Numbered from the stretch's first letter, positions 1-8,826 are shown. The stretch: 49,322 nucleotides of DNA from Funiculus sociatus GB2-C1 (GCF_039962115.1 NZ_JAMPKJ010000046.1:1-49322); one strand, 5' to 3'. Made by a program: numbers and translations. Notes: generated by a model from the letters alone, not told the origin.

Positions 1-2
1 AT

Positions 3-326
3 TTCTGGAGCGCAGTGGTTAGCCAAAAATGTGAGTCAAATGCTCAAACTACGTTGCGCTTACCTCAACGAACTCCTATCTGTTTGATATTCTTGCAAAA
101 CCGGGATGCTCCCGGTGAACAGTACCGTTCTGTGATTTTCTTCCATACGCCAGAGCAAGAGAAAGCTGCCACAGCTTCTAAGGAAAAGTTACAACAATCG
201 GGCAGCTATGACAAGCAGATTGTGACGTTTATTCAACCAGCTAACGAGTTCTACCTAGCAGAGGAATATCATCAGCAATATTTCTCGAAAAAACGGCGAA
301 ATTTGAAAGGTTCAGAAGCCTCTTAG
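3..326 (+). pseudogene. msrA: Decayed 3' end of msrA (peptide methionine sulfoxide reductase A)
   Basis: The last ~70 codons read as a typical MsrA C-terminus: GEQYRSVIFFHTPEQEKAA, then an IV-x-FIQP-x-NEFY-x-AEEYHQQYF stretch. MsrA reduces methionine-S-sulfoxide in oxidised proteins. Upstream of GEQYRS the similarity is scattered over three frames: YLNELLSV lies in frame 1, LFDIL in frame 2 and QNRD in frame 3. The HDPTTLNRQG block normally found there is missing or scrambled. The window edge hides the N-terminal catalytic GCFW region. I read it as a frameshifted remnant; a sequencing error or a divergent functional copy cannot be excluded. Confidence 0.6.
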
Positions 327-364
327 CTGGGAAATTAGAATAGTTAATCCCTTCTTTGACCAAC

Positions 365-467
365 TATAGCAATCCTATTTAAGTTGTGAACGAGTATTCC
401 CCCTGGTGTAGGGACACGGCACTGCCGTGTCCCTACAGGGGTTCACGAATCATTTAGAATTGCTATA
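365..467. repeat. ~103-bp nested palindromic repeat, copy 1
   Basis: Outer arms TATAGCAATCC and AATTGCTATA flank subterminal blocks AAGTTGTGAA and TTCACGAATCATTTAG. An inner hairpin has the arms TGTAGGGACACGGCA and TGCCGTGTCCCTACA. A second copy with the same outer parts and an unrelated inner stem is at 24808-24909. It lies between the msrA remnant and the SPL-family gene. It codes for nothing and behaves like a small mobile or MITE-like palindrome. Confidence 0.75.
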
Positions 468-526
468 TGTAGCAAATAACGATACTTTTCGCTTCCTAGC
501 TATCCTTAATAGAGGCTTCACCTCTA

Positions 527-638
527 TTGCAATCCTAATTCATTTATGAACTCTCTTTTTTCTCTTACTCTAAGTCCTCTTTTACCTCAGCGGTTCGTTT
601 AAAAAAGTAGCTTTCACAAATCAAAGAGGATTGCTATA
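527..638. repeat. Degenerate copy of the same palindromic repeat family
   Basis: Begins ATTGCAATCCTAATTCATT and ends AAGAGGATTGCTATA, with TTATGAAC and TTCACAAATC inside the arms, matching the ends of the element at 365-467. The inner stem is not obvious. It overlaps the 3' side of the next gene's downstream region by only a few bases. Confidence 0.5.
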
Positions 639-648
639 CCTTAGCTGC

Positions 649-1758
649 TTATGTCCAGTAGAGAATCTTGGCAACAGGAAAACGCTTAGCAATCTGGCTC
701 TCAAAAAAGCGGCGGAGTTTCTTCATTGTGTCAGCGTCATAAACGTACTTAATCCCACCAAATTTATTACGCTTGACACTACGGTTTTCTTCATCCATAT
801 CCAGCTTGTTATGAGGATACCACTGCATCAGCACCTCCTTCGAGCCGGGAGTGAATCGGTGAGAAATTAGCTCAAACGTCAAGTCGCAGTCGAAATCTAA
901 AGCAGCACTTATATCATCAAACAAGCGAGTGTAGTGCAACTCCCAATCTTCAATTGGCATAATTGGCGCAATCACCAAACCAACCGGATAACCTCCACCT
1001 CCTTGAGAGTGAGGCAAAGCTAATCGTCGCAATGCTTGCAGCCGGGAAGTAACAGATGCGGTACCGCCCTCAAATTTACCGGAAATCAAAGCTGCATTCA
1101 CGCTGATTCGACAACGAGTGCGACCGTTATGAGGCAAAGAAAGTAACTCGGAAACACCGTCAAACTTAGATACCCAACGTAGCTGAGCATTTTCGCGAGT
1201 ACCAAAGTAGCGAATGCACTCGGCTAAACTACCTGTAAGATGTTCAATGCCAAGCGGGTCGGTGTAGCAACTTACCTCAAACGTTGTCACCTCAGAGGGA
1301 CGTTCGTAGCTAACTAAGTTATCTAAAATCTGCGGCAGGTTGGCAAATACTCGAATTACGGGTGGCCCGCTAAGGCTACCTGCTAGATAACAATATTGAC
1401 AATGGGCAGGACAACCCTCAGCAATGTGGAACTGCCAATCGGCAGAAGGTGGAATGGGACTGAGTTTGAAGCTGCTTGGAGGTGCGGTTACAACTGCCAG
1501 GGTGCGCTTAGAAATGTCGTAAGTTTCACGCTCATTTTCCCCCCGCAGTCCGGTGAGGCGGTTGCGAGGAAGTTCTTCCACAGGTAGATTGAGCGATCGC
1601 ACTCGTGATAAGATTTGCTGTCCCCAAGGTTCATCTAGAGCAGCAGGGGTGAATATAACTCGCTCTGGCATCCACAAACGCGCCTTGTGGGTGCTTGGCT
1701 CTGATAAAATAACGTCATTGGAAATGGTGGAATTAGCGATCGCAGTTGGTAAGGACAA
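649..1758 (-). CDS. Spore photoproduct lyase family radical SAM protein
   Basis: The 369-aa protein has a CX3CX2C radical SAM motif, C116-P-A-H-C120-Q-Y-C123-Y, in the context HIAEGCPAHCQYCYLAGS. This is typical of the spore photoproduct lyase (SPL) family. Such enzymes bind a [4Fe-4S] cluster and cleave S-adenosylmethionine to a 5'-deoxyadenosyl radical. Bacillus SPL repairs the spore thymine dimer. Cyanobacteria make no endospores, so the substrate here is unknown; a DNA photoproduct or another radical reaction is possible. The downstream half (VSYERPSEVTTFEVSCYTDPLGIEHLTGS, in two parts) fits the partial TIM barrel of the family. The start chosen is the first one in frame. It is single, facing away from the J-motif gene. 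Confidence 0.85.
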   Translation of the reverse strand: MSLPTAIANSTISNDVILSEPSTHKARLWMPERVIFTPAALDEPWGQQILSRVRSLNLPVEELPRNRLTGLRGENERETYDISKRTLAVVTAPPSSFKLSPIPPSADWQFHIAEGCPAHCQYCYLAGSLSGPPVIRVFANLPQILDNLVSYERPSEVTTFEVSCYTDPLGIEHLTGSLAECIRYFGTRENAQLRWVSKFDGVSELLSLPHNGRTRCRISVNAALISGKFEGGTASVTSRLQALRRLALPHSQGGGGYPVGLVIAPIMPIEDWELHYTRLFDDISAALDFDCDLTFELISHRFTPGSKEVLMQWYPHNKLDMDEENRSVKRNKFGGIKYVYDADTMKKLRRFFESQIAKRFPVAKILYWT

Positions 1759-2095
1759 AATCGATTCTCCACATTCAATCTATCCTTATTGTCGCTCAGT
1801 ACAAATGGAACCAACAATCATACACACAGCGGATTTCACGCCATTATAGGTAGAGGTTTCCCGATGGATAAGTGCTTGTCACAAGCTGCTAACGCTGATT
1901 GAAATTGGCAAGCGTACAAGCTCGCTACTGAACCCATTCCAGAAGCGTTAGCCAATCAACCTGAATCTGCTGTCAGCCAAGAATCACAATCATCGATTTT
2001 GTCAGCTTTTCTTAGCTTAAAAATTTCTCTGTCACCCTTTCCGACAGGTATAGGCAGTTAAAATCTACAAAGTTGTGACTATTCCCTAGAGTCTA
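1759..2095. other. Intergenic region, possible short coding remnant
   Basis: A divergent promoter region between two genes. On the plus strand an open stretch after a TGA (about 1902-2061) reads LATEPIPEALANQPESAVSQ and then ends in TAA. It has no start codon and I cannot assign a family. No other gene is visible. Confidence 0.3.
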
Positions 2096-3148
2096 ATGCC
2101 ACGGAAGAAACAAGCACCGCAAACCCCCAACCCCTCATCAAGCGCTATATTGGCGCGCTCGGAACTCCACTTTCGCACTGAGGCTTTGGAGAAAGAGCAT
2201 CAATGGCTCTTGAAGCAAATTAAGCGAAAACGAACCGAACTGAACAACTTTGTCGAACAGATGCGCTCAGTGGCTACTGAGATTTTTCATCGGGGTACTC
2301 CTGCGTTCAAGAAGCTAACCTCTATTGAGCAAGAAATTCACGCCCTGTTCGATGAAATCCTCAGCACCAGGAAGTTTGGGGTGCAAACTCGGCAAGATAT
2401 CCTGAAAGTTTATCTCAATCTCCAGATGGCGGGGATAATTAGCCCAAAATCTCTCGAATCTGATGATGATCCTGAATTAGACGAACTATTTGAACCCCAC
2501 GATTCCGAAGATAACTCCCGCGACGATACAGATAGCTACCATCAACATCAGACCCCTGTTCAACAGGAAACCGCCAGAACTGAGGACTCTAGAAAAATTC
2601 GGCAAACCTTTTTGAAATTAGCAGAAATATTTCACCCCGATAAGGTCGCTGACAGTGAAACTCAGATGCGCCACACGGAAATTATGAAAGAAGTTAACAG
2701 AGCCTATCAAGATGGGGATTTGGCGAGACTGCTAGAGATTGAGCAGCAATATAAAGCGGGAGAGAGTCTTGATAATTTAAGTGAAGATGATTTGAGCCGA
2801 AAATGCCAAAGCCTGGAACAACATAACTTAATTTTAAAAAATCAATATGAAAACCTCAAAATGGAATTGAGATTGGTGAAAACTACTCCAGAAGGGGCGC
2901 TTGTTTCTGAATATCGGCAAGCGACACGAGCAGGAATTGACCCCCTAGCACAGATGTTGGCTCAGGTTGAGCAAGAAATGCAAATCATCGAAGAAATTCG
3001 GGATTTTGTTAAAAACTTTCGGGATAAAAAAATTACCATTAAAGACTTTCTGCGGGGGCCAGCTTGTTTAGTTAGTATGAGTCAAAGCATCCAAGAAAAA
3101 ATCTTAGAGGAGATGTTCGGCATACCAATGACAAACATCCAATTTTAG
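2096..3148 (+). CDS. J-domain-like protein
   Basis: The 350-aa protein carries a J-domain core around residues 165-215: IRQTFLKLAEIFHPDKVAD, with the diagnostic HPD tripeptide, followed by a helix ending EVNRAYQDGDLARLLEI. J-domains stimulate Hsp70 (DnaK) ATPase. The N-terminal part (about 25-75) and the C-terminal part (about 235-300) are predicted charged coiled coils. An acidic linker lies at about 120-150. There is no Gly/Phe region, zinc finger or DnaJ C-terminal domain, so it is a stand-alone type III-like J-protein. ATG start. Soluble cytoplasmic. The client is unknown. Confidence 0.7.
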   Translation: MPRKKQAPQTPNPSSSAILARSELHFRTEALEKEHQWLLKQIKRKRTELNNFVEQMRSVATEIFHRGTPAFKKLTSIEQEIHALFDEILSTRKFGVQTRQDILKVYLNLQMAGIISPKSLESDDDPELDELFEPHDSEDNSRDDTDSYHQHQTPVQQETARTEDSRKIRQTFLKLAEIFHPDKVADSETQMRHTEIMKEVNRAYQDGDLARLLEIEQQYKAGESLDNLSEDDLSRKCQSLEQHNLILKNQYENLKMELRLVKTTPEGALVSEYRQATRAGIDPLAQMLAQVEQEMQIIEEIRDFVKNFRDKKITIKDFLRGPACLVSMSQSIQEKILEEMFGIPMTNIQF

Positions 3149-3159
3149 TAAAAATGTCC

Positions 3160-3262
3160 CACGACTAAAGTCACGGCTAAACAAACAAAGCCTGTTAACG
3201 CAGGCTAATATAAAATTGTTGCGTTAGCAGGCTTGGTTCTTCTAGCCTCTAGGCTTATATTT
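3160..3262. repeat. Cyanobacterial palindromic intergenic repeat
   Basis: Contains the hairpin AGCCTGTTAACGCAGGCT at 3189-3206 and a second partial stem TTGCGTTAGCAGGCTT just after, preceded by ACTAAAGTCACGGCTAAAC. Related palindrome clusters lie at 37772-37890 and 39087-39200. It may also serve as a transcript end for the J-motif gene. Confidence 0.55.
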
Positions 3263-3447
3263 GCACTTAACAGGATACTCTTGTTTAGACATAGGGATGG
3301 CTACTGTTACTGATATCGTAACCGCTAGAAGGGGATGAACCGAAGCTTTCAATCCCAGCACTATTAAGTTTCCAAAAATGTAACCTAAACTACTACTCTC
3401 TGATTCAATGCCAGATTAGGAGCACGCTATCAATTGTGTTCTTAATT

Positions 3448-4188
3448 ATGAAACTTTCTCTCTCCTCTAGTGGCTGGAATCGGTTAAAAATTGTCTTTTT
3501 AACTTTGGGTGTACTTAGTCTAAGCGCCTGTCAAGCTGTTCCGACTGCGGATAAATTACCGAGAACCCTCACCGTCTCTGGAAAAGGAGATGTTAACATC
3601 CCCGCAACCATGACGAAAGTAAATCTTGGCGTTCAGGTTCAGGGTAAAACTACCCAGGAGGTGCAACAGCAGGTAGCTGAAAAATCATCTGCGGTGGTGG
3701 CGTTGCTGAAGTCGCGCAAAGAAGTGGAAAAGCTGGAAACGACTGGTATCAGCCTCAACCCAGTTTATAGTTATAAAGATGGTCAGCAGAAGATAGAGGG
3801 ATATTCGGGAACTAATAACGTTAGCTTTCGGATTGAAACTCAGAAAGCTGGGACGCTGTTAGATGACGCTGTTAAGGTGGGTGCAACGCAGATTAATGGT
3901 ATAAGTCTAGTAGCTTCAGAAAGCGCGATCGCTCAAGCACAAAAAGAAGCCATCAAGGAAGCTGCTGAAGATGCCAGAAAGCAAGCTGATGCCCTTCTCA
4001 CTGCCTTAAATCTCAACCAGCGGGAAATTGTGAGCATTCAAATTAATGATGCCAATCCGCCTCTGCCATTGCAACGAGCGATCGCAACTGAGAATGCACA
4101 AGCAAGTCCTAGTAAACTAGCAGATACCCCAATTGTAGGTGGTGAACAGGAAGTACAAGCAGCCGTCACTCTGCAAATTCGTTACTAA
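3448..4188 (+). CDS. SIMPL domain (DUF541) lipoprotein
   Basis: The 246-aa protein begins with a lipoprotein signal: a hydrophobic segment (IVFLTLGVLSLSAC) ending in lipobox L25-S-A-C28. The mature part starts around PRTLTVSGKGDVNIPATMTK, the typical opening of SIMPL/DUF541 (BP26-like) proteins. These assemble into periplasmic oligomers; their role is poorly known and has been linked to stress. An upstream GTG in frame at 3436 would add four residues, but the ATG at 3448 gives a better signal peptide. It is probably anchored to a membrane facing the periplasm. Last residues VTLQIRY are typical of the family. Confidence 0.85.
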   Translation: MKLSLSSSGWNRLKIVFLTLGVLSLSACQAVPTADKLPRTLTVSGKGDVNIPATMTKVNLGVQVQGKTTQEVQQQVAEKSSAVVALLKSRKEVEKLETTGISLNPVYSYKDGQQKIEGYSGTNNVSFRIETQKAGTLLDDAVKVGATQINGISLVASESAIAQAQKEAIKEAAEDARKQADALLTALNLNQREIVSIQINDANPPLPLQRAIATENAQASPSKLADTPIVGGEQEVQAAVTLQIRY

Positions 4189-4256
4189 GCTTTAGCTAAA
4201 AAAAACATCTTAGCCCCTTCCCGTTGACCAATCGGGGGTTGAGGGTGGGATTCTTC

Positions 4257-4640
4257 TTACCTTTTCAGGGTGCGTGCTACCCAAAGCGCGATCGCAATCC
4301 CCAGCAAAAACCAGATTGCCACAATAATAACAGCAACGCTCCAATTTGTGGGTTTATCGGATGCGATCGCAGCAGCTGCTTTTTCCCGACACTCAGCCAT
4401 CACCGTCGGCGGAATCATTTTCAGTACCAGCCAAATTCCCACTGGCACGATAATAATATCGTCAAGATAGCCGATAATTGGGATAAAATCGGGAATCAAA
4501 TCTATCGGGCTAAAGGCATAAGCAACAACGAAACCAGCCAACAACCTCGCATACCAAGGCACTCTTGTGTCCTTACAAGCTAAATAGATAGCGTAGGTTT
4601 CTTTTTTCAGTTTCTTTAGCTGTTGCTGCCATCCCTGCAT
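4257..4640 (-). CDS. YkvA/DUF1232 membrane protein
   Basis: The 127-aa protein contains the DUF1232 signature FSPIDLIPDFIPIIGYLDD at about residues 44-62, preceded by PWYARLLAGFVVAYA. One hydrophobic segment follows it (IIIVPVGIWLVLKMIPP) and another lies near the C-terminus (VAVIIVAIWFLLGIAIALWVA). Function is unknown across the family. It converges with the SIMPL gene, whose stop lies ~70 bp away. Confidence 0.85.
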   Translation of the reverse strand: MQGWQQQLKKLKKETYAIYLACKDTRVPWYARLLAGFVVAYAFSPIDLIPDFIPIIGYLDDIIIVPVGIWLVLKMIPPTVMAECREKAAAAIASDKPTNWSVAVIIVAIWFLLGIAIALWVARTLKR

Positions 4641-4732
4641 TTGAGTAACTATAAATAGAGAAATTAAATAGTAATAAGGTAAAAAGTAAATTTGAATAAC
4701 AAATCTACCTTTTACCTTTTCTCAACTTGATA

Positions 4733-4770
4733 GATTTTAGATTTTGAAGAACCCTTCAAAATCTAAAATC
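4733..4770 (-). terminator. Hairpin downstream of metK
   Basis: Perfect 17-bp inverted repeat, GATTTTAGATTTTGAAG at 4733-4749 and its complement at 4754-4770, with a 4-nt loop. It sits 12 bp past the metK stop codon. There is no clear T-tract after it on the minus strand, so it may stabilise the mRNA 3' end or act as a weak terminator. Confidence 0.55.
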
Positions 4771-4782
4771 CCAAATTTCCAA

Positions 4783-6042
4783 CTATACAGAAGCCGAAAG
4801 CGGCTGACTGGCTGCTTCCTTCAACAGTGCAGCCTTATCGGTGCGCTCCCAAGGTAAGTCTAAATCAGTGCGTCCAAAGTGACCGTAAGCAGCAACATCT
4901 TGGAAGAAACGACCGCCGCGTTCACCAGGAAGGTGACACAAACTGAATTTTTGGATAATTCCCGCTGGACGCAGTTCAAAATGCTGTTTCACCAATTCCA
5001 GCAACACGTCATCGTCCACCTTCCCAGTACCGAAGGTTTCCACCATAATGCTCACGGGTCGAGCGACCCCGATAGCATAACTCAGCTGGACTTCACATTT
5101 TTCAGCTAACCCCGCCGCCACAATATTTTTAGCTGCATAGCGACAAGCATAAGCTGCACTACGGTCTACTTTTGTGGGATCTTTGCCAGAGAAAGCACCG
5201 CCGCCGTGACGGGAGTAGCCGCCGTAGGTGTCAACAATGATTTTACGACCAGTCAGACCAGAGTCTCCCTGGGGGCCACCGATGACGAATTTGCCAGTAG
5301 GATTGACCAAAAAGCGAGTTTCCTCGTCTGGCTGGATTTCCATATCGGCAAAAACGGGTAGTACCACCGTACTCCAAAGGTCTTCTTTGATTTTGGCTTG
5401 GACGGCATCTTGTTCTGTGATGTCGCCAATGGTGGCTGTGTGCTGGGTGGAAACCAGGATAGTATCAATGCCTACAGGTTTGCCATCTTCGTAGATGACA
5501 GTGACTTGAGTTTTGCCATCGGGACGCAGGTAAGGCAACTGCCCGGTTTTTCTCACCGCAGCAAGGCGGCGAGAAATACGGTGAGAGAGACTGATGGGCA
5601 ATGGCATCAGTTCTGGCGTTTCGTTGCAGGCGAAGCCGAACATCAAGCCTTGGTCACCAGCACCAATTTTGTCTAATTCGTCATCACTTGCTTCTTCGCG
5701 GGTTTCTTGGGCGGTAGTAACGCCTTGGGCAATGTCTGGAGATTGTTCATCCAGAGCCACTAAAACTGCACAACTGTTGGCAGAGAAGCCGTTATCGGCA
5801 TCGGTGTAGCCAATGTCGGCAATTTTTTTCCGGGCAATATCAACGTAATTGACTTGCGCTTTGCTGGTGATTTCACCAGTAATTAGCACTAAGCCAGTGT
5901 TGACGACGACTTCAGCGGCGACGCGACTCTTGGGGTCTTGGGCGAGTAGCGCATCTAAAATGGTGTCGGAAATCTGATCGCAGATTTTATCAGGATGGCC
6001 TTCGGTAACAGATTCAGAGGTAAACAGGTAGCGACGAGACAA
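4783..6042 (-). CDS. metK: S-adenosylmethionine synthase
   Basis: MetK makes S-adenosylmethionine from methionine and ATP, a cytoplasmic homotetramer. All signatures are present: [16 protein letters not shown] near the N-terminus, [12 protein letters not shown] (methionine-site region), [20 protein letters not shown] and the Gly-rich [19 protein letters not shown] loop. I place the start at the TTG at 6042, giving [10 protein letters not shown] as in other cyanobacteria. It has GGGAGG eight bases upstream, whereas the TTG two codons earlier (6048) lies only two bases from that ribosome site. The product is then 419 aa, the normal family length. SAM made here is the cofactor for the two radical SAM proteins in the window, though no operon links them. 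Confidence 0.97.
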   Translation of the reverse strand: MSRRYLFTSESVTEGHPDKICDQISDTILDALLAQDPKSRVAAEVVVNTGLVLITGEITSKAQVNYVDIARKKIADIGYTDADNGFSANSCAVLVALDEQSPDIAQGVTTAQETREEASDDELDKIGAGDQGLMFGFACNETPELMPLPISLSHRISRRLAAVRKTGQLPYLRPDGKTQVTVIYEDGKPVGIDTILVSTQHTATIGDITEQDAVQAKIKEDLWSTVVLPVFADMEIQPDEETRFLVNPTGKFVIGGPQGDSGLTGRKIIVDTYGGYSRHGGGAFSGKDPTKVDRSAAYACRYAAKNIVAAGLAEKCEVQLSYAIGVARPVSIMVETFGTGKVDDDVLLELVKQHFELRPAGIIQKFSLCHLPGERGGRFFQDVAAYGHFGRTDLDLPWERTDKAALLKEAASQPLSASV

Positions 6043-6281
6043 CGGCAATTCCTCCCTGGGATAGTGGCTGTTGCTGACGGAGTTGGCGAGATAAGTTCAG
6101 CTATTTTAACCTGCGATCATAACCTGATTTAGATGCGATCGCTCTAAGGGTGACTATTACTGTTTAAAGATTTGCCTCAATTATGATTTTTTCACAATTG
6201 CCGATTTAGCTGGATGTAAGGCCCAGCTTCAGATGGGCTAAGGGCGCGAGTGCCTTCTCTCTCCCAAATATAAAAAAAATC

Positions 6282-6671
6282 TTAGCTTTGTGAATTTTTG
6301 ATGAAGACTGGAGTAGGAGATTTTTTTACTTCAACGATGCCTACAGTTTTCCCGTCAACGGTTGTCACGCCCAATTTCAGCAGCGGGAGATATTCTTCCC
6401 CAATCCAAAAGCGAACCAAGGTAGTTAGCTGTTGCTGGAACTCATCTTTATCAAACAACTGTGGACTGAAATTGATTTGTTGGTCATTAGTGCCAGCGTT
6501 GTCTGACAGGGCGACTTTCAGGCTGCCATTACTAGAATTCATTAAAGCAGCGATCGCGCTGGGGACTTCTTGTGAATTATATTGCCCTACTCTGGATGCG
6601 ATCGCAATATCGCCCATCTGAATGAAAACCCTTGACACTGCACAGCTTACAAAAAATACTCTTAGGCTCAA
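6282..6671 (-). pseudogene. AlbA_2-like (Schlafen-type) domain fragment
   Basis: The ~129-codon frame carries IAALMNSSNGSLKVALSDNAG and later DGKTVGIVEVKKSPTPVFIKN. These resemble the core and last strand of AlbA_2/Schlafen-type putative DNA-binding domains, which normally read IAAFANTxGGTLLIGVxDxG and DGKxVxVIEVxxSxxPxYL. Full-length proteins have an N-terminal part of the domain and usually a longer C-terminal region. Here the frame begins at a TTG without ribosome site and stops right after the domain. I judge it a remnant, but a small functional protein starting at the internal ATG (MGDIAIASR) is possible. Confidence 0.45.
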
Positions 6672-6789
6672 GCAGCAAAGTTGCCGAGTTACTAAAATGT
6701 TGCCAATATTTGGTTTTCTAAAAAGGGTATTTATCTAATTTGGTGATCTTCCAAATTCCTGAAAGCTGGGAAATAAATTCTCTTTATTT

Positions 6790-6939
6790 TTAAAATATGC
6801 CGCCAGTAATATCAATGGTGTTTCCATTTGGAGTGACAATCATCCTAGAGCCATCTAAGGCTGAGATTATAGATTGAGCTTTTACTGTATTAAATATTGC
6901 TAATAATAAAAAAGCTGTTAGTAATAAGGTAATTATCAC
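6790..6939 (-). pseudogene. N-terminal remnant of a filamentous-haemagglutinin-type secreted protein
   Basis: A 49-codon frame opening with GTG encodes a signal peptide (MIITLLLTAFLLLAIFNTVKA) in which the last residues fit an AxA-like cleavage site. It is followed by QSIISALDGSRMIVTPNG and then NTIDITGGIF before a stop. Cyanobacterial haemagglutination-activity (TPS) domains open with the same pattern: AQ, a DGT motif, VTPNG, a [FI]-[DN]-I-[ST]-GG motif, then a LFHSF block. Everything after GG is missing, so this looks like the broken front end of such a gene. The rest of 6672-7138 shows no gene. Confidence 0.5.
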
Positions 6940-7156
6940 AGTTAATTGAATGTAGCTGCACTGTCTTACATTTGTTACACAGTTTTAGCACGACATAGAA
7001 AATTATTAATTTTGTAAATATTCAGTATTTTTATTTACCTTTGGTGAGCGCGACCGCGTACTTTTTTCTGGAAGCCACAGAAAAAAACATAGTATTACAA
7101 TAATCGTTTACGCTTTGGTAAATTAAAATAAATTAATCATGCCTCACGGTGCGACC

Positions 7157-7903
7157 ATGACAGCTATATTACCCAAAACCCAATCCGCCGAAATATTCTA
7201 CCCTAGTTCAGACGGTGAACCATTGGCAGAAACCTACGATCATCTATACGCAATTTTGACAACGTTGGAAGTTTTGAAACAATATCTAGCTCTTCGTCAA
7301 GCGACTGTGCTAGCAGACCAGTTTCTTTACTATTCGCAAGGCTTTCCTAAACTACGAGTAGCTCCGGATGTGATGGTGATTTTCGATGTGGCACCAGGGG
7401 GACGAGATAACTATAAAATATGGGAAGAAGGTCAAGTTCCAGTTGTAATTTTCGAGATGACTTCCCCCGGAACAAGACAACAAGATGAAAGTTTGAAAAA
7501 AACTTTATACGAGCAGTTGGAAGTCAAAGAATACTGGCAATTTGACCCCAGAGGCGAATGGATAGAAGAAAAGTTGCGCGGCTATCGTTTGCGAGGCGAA
7601 ATTTATGAGCCAATTACAGATAATCGCAGCGAACCCTTACAATTGCGTTTAGCAGTAGAAGGGAAAATTATCGGTTTTTATCGAGAAGATACTGGGGAAA
7701 AGTTGTTGATTCCCGATGAGCTAGCGCAGGCGTTACAGCAGGAAACTCAAAGACGACAGGAGGCGGAGGAACGCGCTGAACAAGAACGTCTTCGCGCTGA
7801 ACAAGAACGCCAACAGCGGGAAGAAGCTCAACAACAGCTTGCTGAAATGGAAAACCTACTTGCTCGTTATCGCGATCGCTTTGGGGAATTGTCTGATAAC
7901 TAA
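7157..7903 (+). CDS. Uma2 family endonuclease-like protein (DUF820)
   Basis: The protein (248 aa from this ATG; an ATG at 7139 would add six residues) has the Uma2 PD-(D/E)XK-like fold: LRVAPDVMVIFDVAPGGRDNYKIWEEG, VPVVIFEMTSPGT and YEQLEVKEYWQFDPRGEW hold the usual D, E and K positions. Uma2 proteins are greatly expanded in cyanobacteria; nuclease activity and role are mostly untested. The last ~65 residues form a Glu/Arg/Gln-rich coiled coil with short repeats (AEQERLRAEQERQQREEAQQ), probably for self-association. Stand-alone gene ending in a shared hairpin with the convergent HAD gene. Confidence 0.85.
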   Translation: MTAILPKTQSAEIFYPSSDGEPLAETYDHLYAILTTLEVLKQYLALRQATVLADQFLYYSQGFPKLRVAPDVMVIFDVAPGGRDNYKIWEEGQVPVVIFEMTSPGTRQQDESLKKTLYEQLEVKEYWQFDPRGEWIEEKLRGYRLRGEIYEPITDNRSEPLQLRLAVEGKIIGFYREDTGEKLLIPDELAQALQQETQRRQEAEERAEQERLRAEQERQQREEAQQQLAEMENLLARYRDRFGELSDN

Positions 7904-7958
7904 TCAAATCATGGCTAATTGCTCACAGCAGTTCTTCCAAATTAGCCATGATTGGATT
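7902..7958. terminator. Bidirectional hairpin between convergent genes
   Basis: Inverted repeat AATCAAATCATGGCTAATT (7902-7920) and AATTAGCCATGATTGGATT (7940-7958), 18 of 19 pairs, with a 19-nt loop. It begins at the stop of the Uma2 gene and overlaps the stop codon of the HAD gene, so it probably ends both transcripts. Confidence 0.7.
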
Positions 7959-8700
7959 AGCTATTAGCTAAAATTTGAATTTCATCAAGTTGCGAAATTG
8001 CTACATCTGCTGTTTCTAGATGCACCGCCTCTGGTTTTCCCCAACAAATACCAATACAACCCGCAGCACCCGCTTCTCGCGCCATCTGGATATCACCCGC
8101 AGAATCTCCCACCATCAAAGTCGCACCCGGTTCTACTCCCAGTCTCTGGCAAGCTTGCAAAAATAATGCTGGATCTGGTTTACTGTAATCTTCATCACCT
8201 CCCATCTCTAGCTGGATGTAATCGCTCAGCTGATGTCGCTTGACAAATGCTTTAACTCGTGAAGTGGTGGCAGCTGAGAGAATGCCTAATTTTAAGCCAG
8301 CTAAGAAGAGAAATTGCAACACTTCCAGAGAACCGACAAATAGAGGGGAAGGCGCAGCATCTTTAAGAAATTGGTCGGATTCTTCAAAGGCGCGACGAGC
8401 GATCGCTCTTGACTCCAACCACCCCCGTCCAGTTTCAGCAATATACGCGGCGGCGGCTATTTCATTTTCCAGAGAACTGCCAACAGCCATTAACCCGGTA
8501 GGATCGAGTTTATCCCCATTGATGCCAAATGCCATTAACAAGGGATCTCCAATACCGGGAATTTGGGCATCAATGATACGCGATCGCTTTTGTCCAAGGT
8601 TTCTTAAAAATGACTCGGAATCTTCCAGGGTGCCGTCTTTGTCAAAAATCACAGCCTGGATATTCTCAAATGTGGCATCCTTACAGCGAATTGTTACCAT
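7957..8700 (-). CDS. HAD family hydrolase (phosphoglycolate phosphatase-like)
   Basis: The 247-aa protein has the HAD motifs: nucleophile motif I F19-D-K-D22-G-T, motif II in LGILSAATTS, the lysine of motif III in DYSKPDPALF, and motif IV LMVGDSAGDIQMA. A helical cap lies between motifs I and II. Such enzymes remove phosphate from small metabolites; the substrate (2-phosphoglycolate, a sugar phosphate or another) cannot be told from the sequence. The ATG at 8700 is preferred to the longer frame because GGAGGGG lies six bases upstream. The rpsA terminator separates it from rpsA. Confidence 0.88.
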   Translation of the reverse strand: MVTIRCKDATFENIQAVIFDKDGTLEDSESFLRNLGQKRSRIIDAQIPGIGDPLLMAFGINGDKLDPTGLMAVGSSLENEIAAAAYIAETGRGWLESRAIARRAFEESDQFLKDAAPSPLFVGSLEVLQFLFLAGLKLGILSAATTSRVKAFVKRHQLSDYIQLEMGGDEDYSKPDPALFLQACQRLGVEPGATLMVGDSAGDIQMAREAGAAGCIGICWGKPEAVHLETADVAISQLDEIQILANS

Positions 8701-8730
8701 TTGCCCCTCCAAATTCACAAAAAACTCCCA

Positions 8731-8756
8731 TAAAAAAAGAGGGAATTTCCCTCTTT
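8731..8756 (-). terminator. Rho-independent terminator of rpsA
   Basis: On the minus strand AAAGAGGGAA pairs with TTCCCTCTTT and is followed at once by a T-run ending at 8731. It lies about 70 bp past the rpsA stop and before the HAD start. Confidence 0.75.
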
Positions 8757-8790
8757 GGTCATTGGTCATTAGTCAGGCGTCATTAGTCAG
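8756..8790. repeat. Heptamer (STRR) tract
   Basis: Five degenerate 7-bp units in register: TGGTCAT, TGGTCAT, TAGTCAG, GCGTCAT, TAGTCAG. Similar heptamer tracts occur at 11352, 19777, 20481 and 40394. Confidence 0.65.
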
Positions 8791-8826
8791 TTCTAACAAG
8801 CAACAAACTGTTGACTACTAACAAAA

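Noticed and set aside
6043-6281. SAM riboswitch upstream of metK
   Set aside because: I could not trace the conserved helices or kink-turn of any known SAM riboswitch class in the leader.
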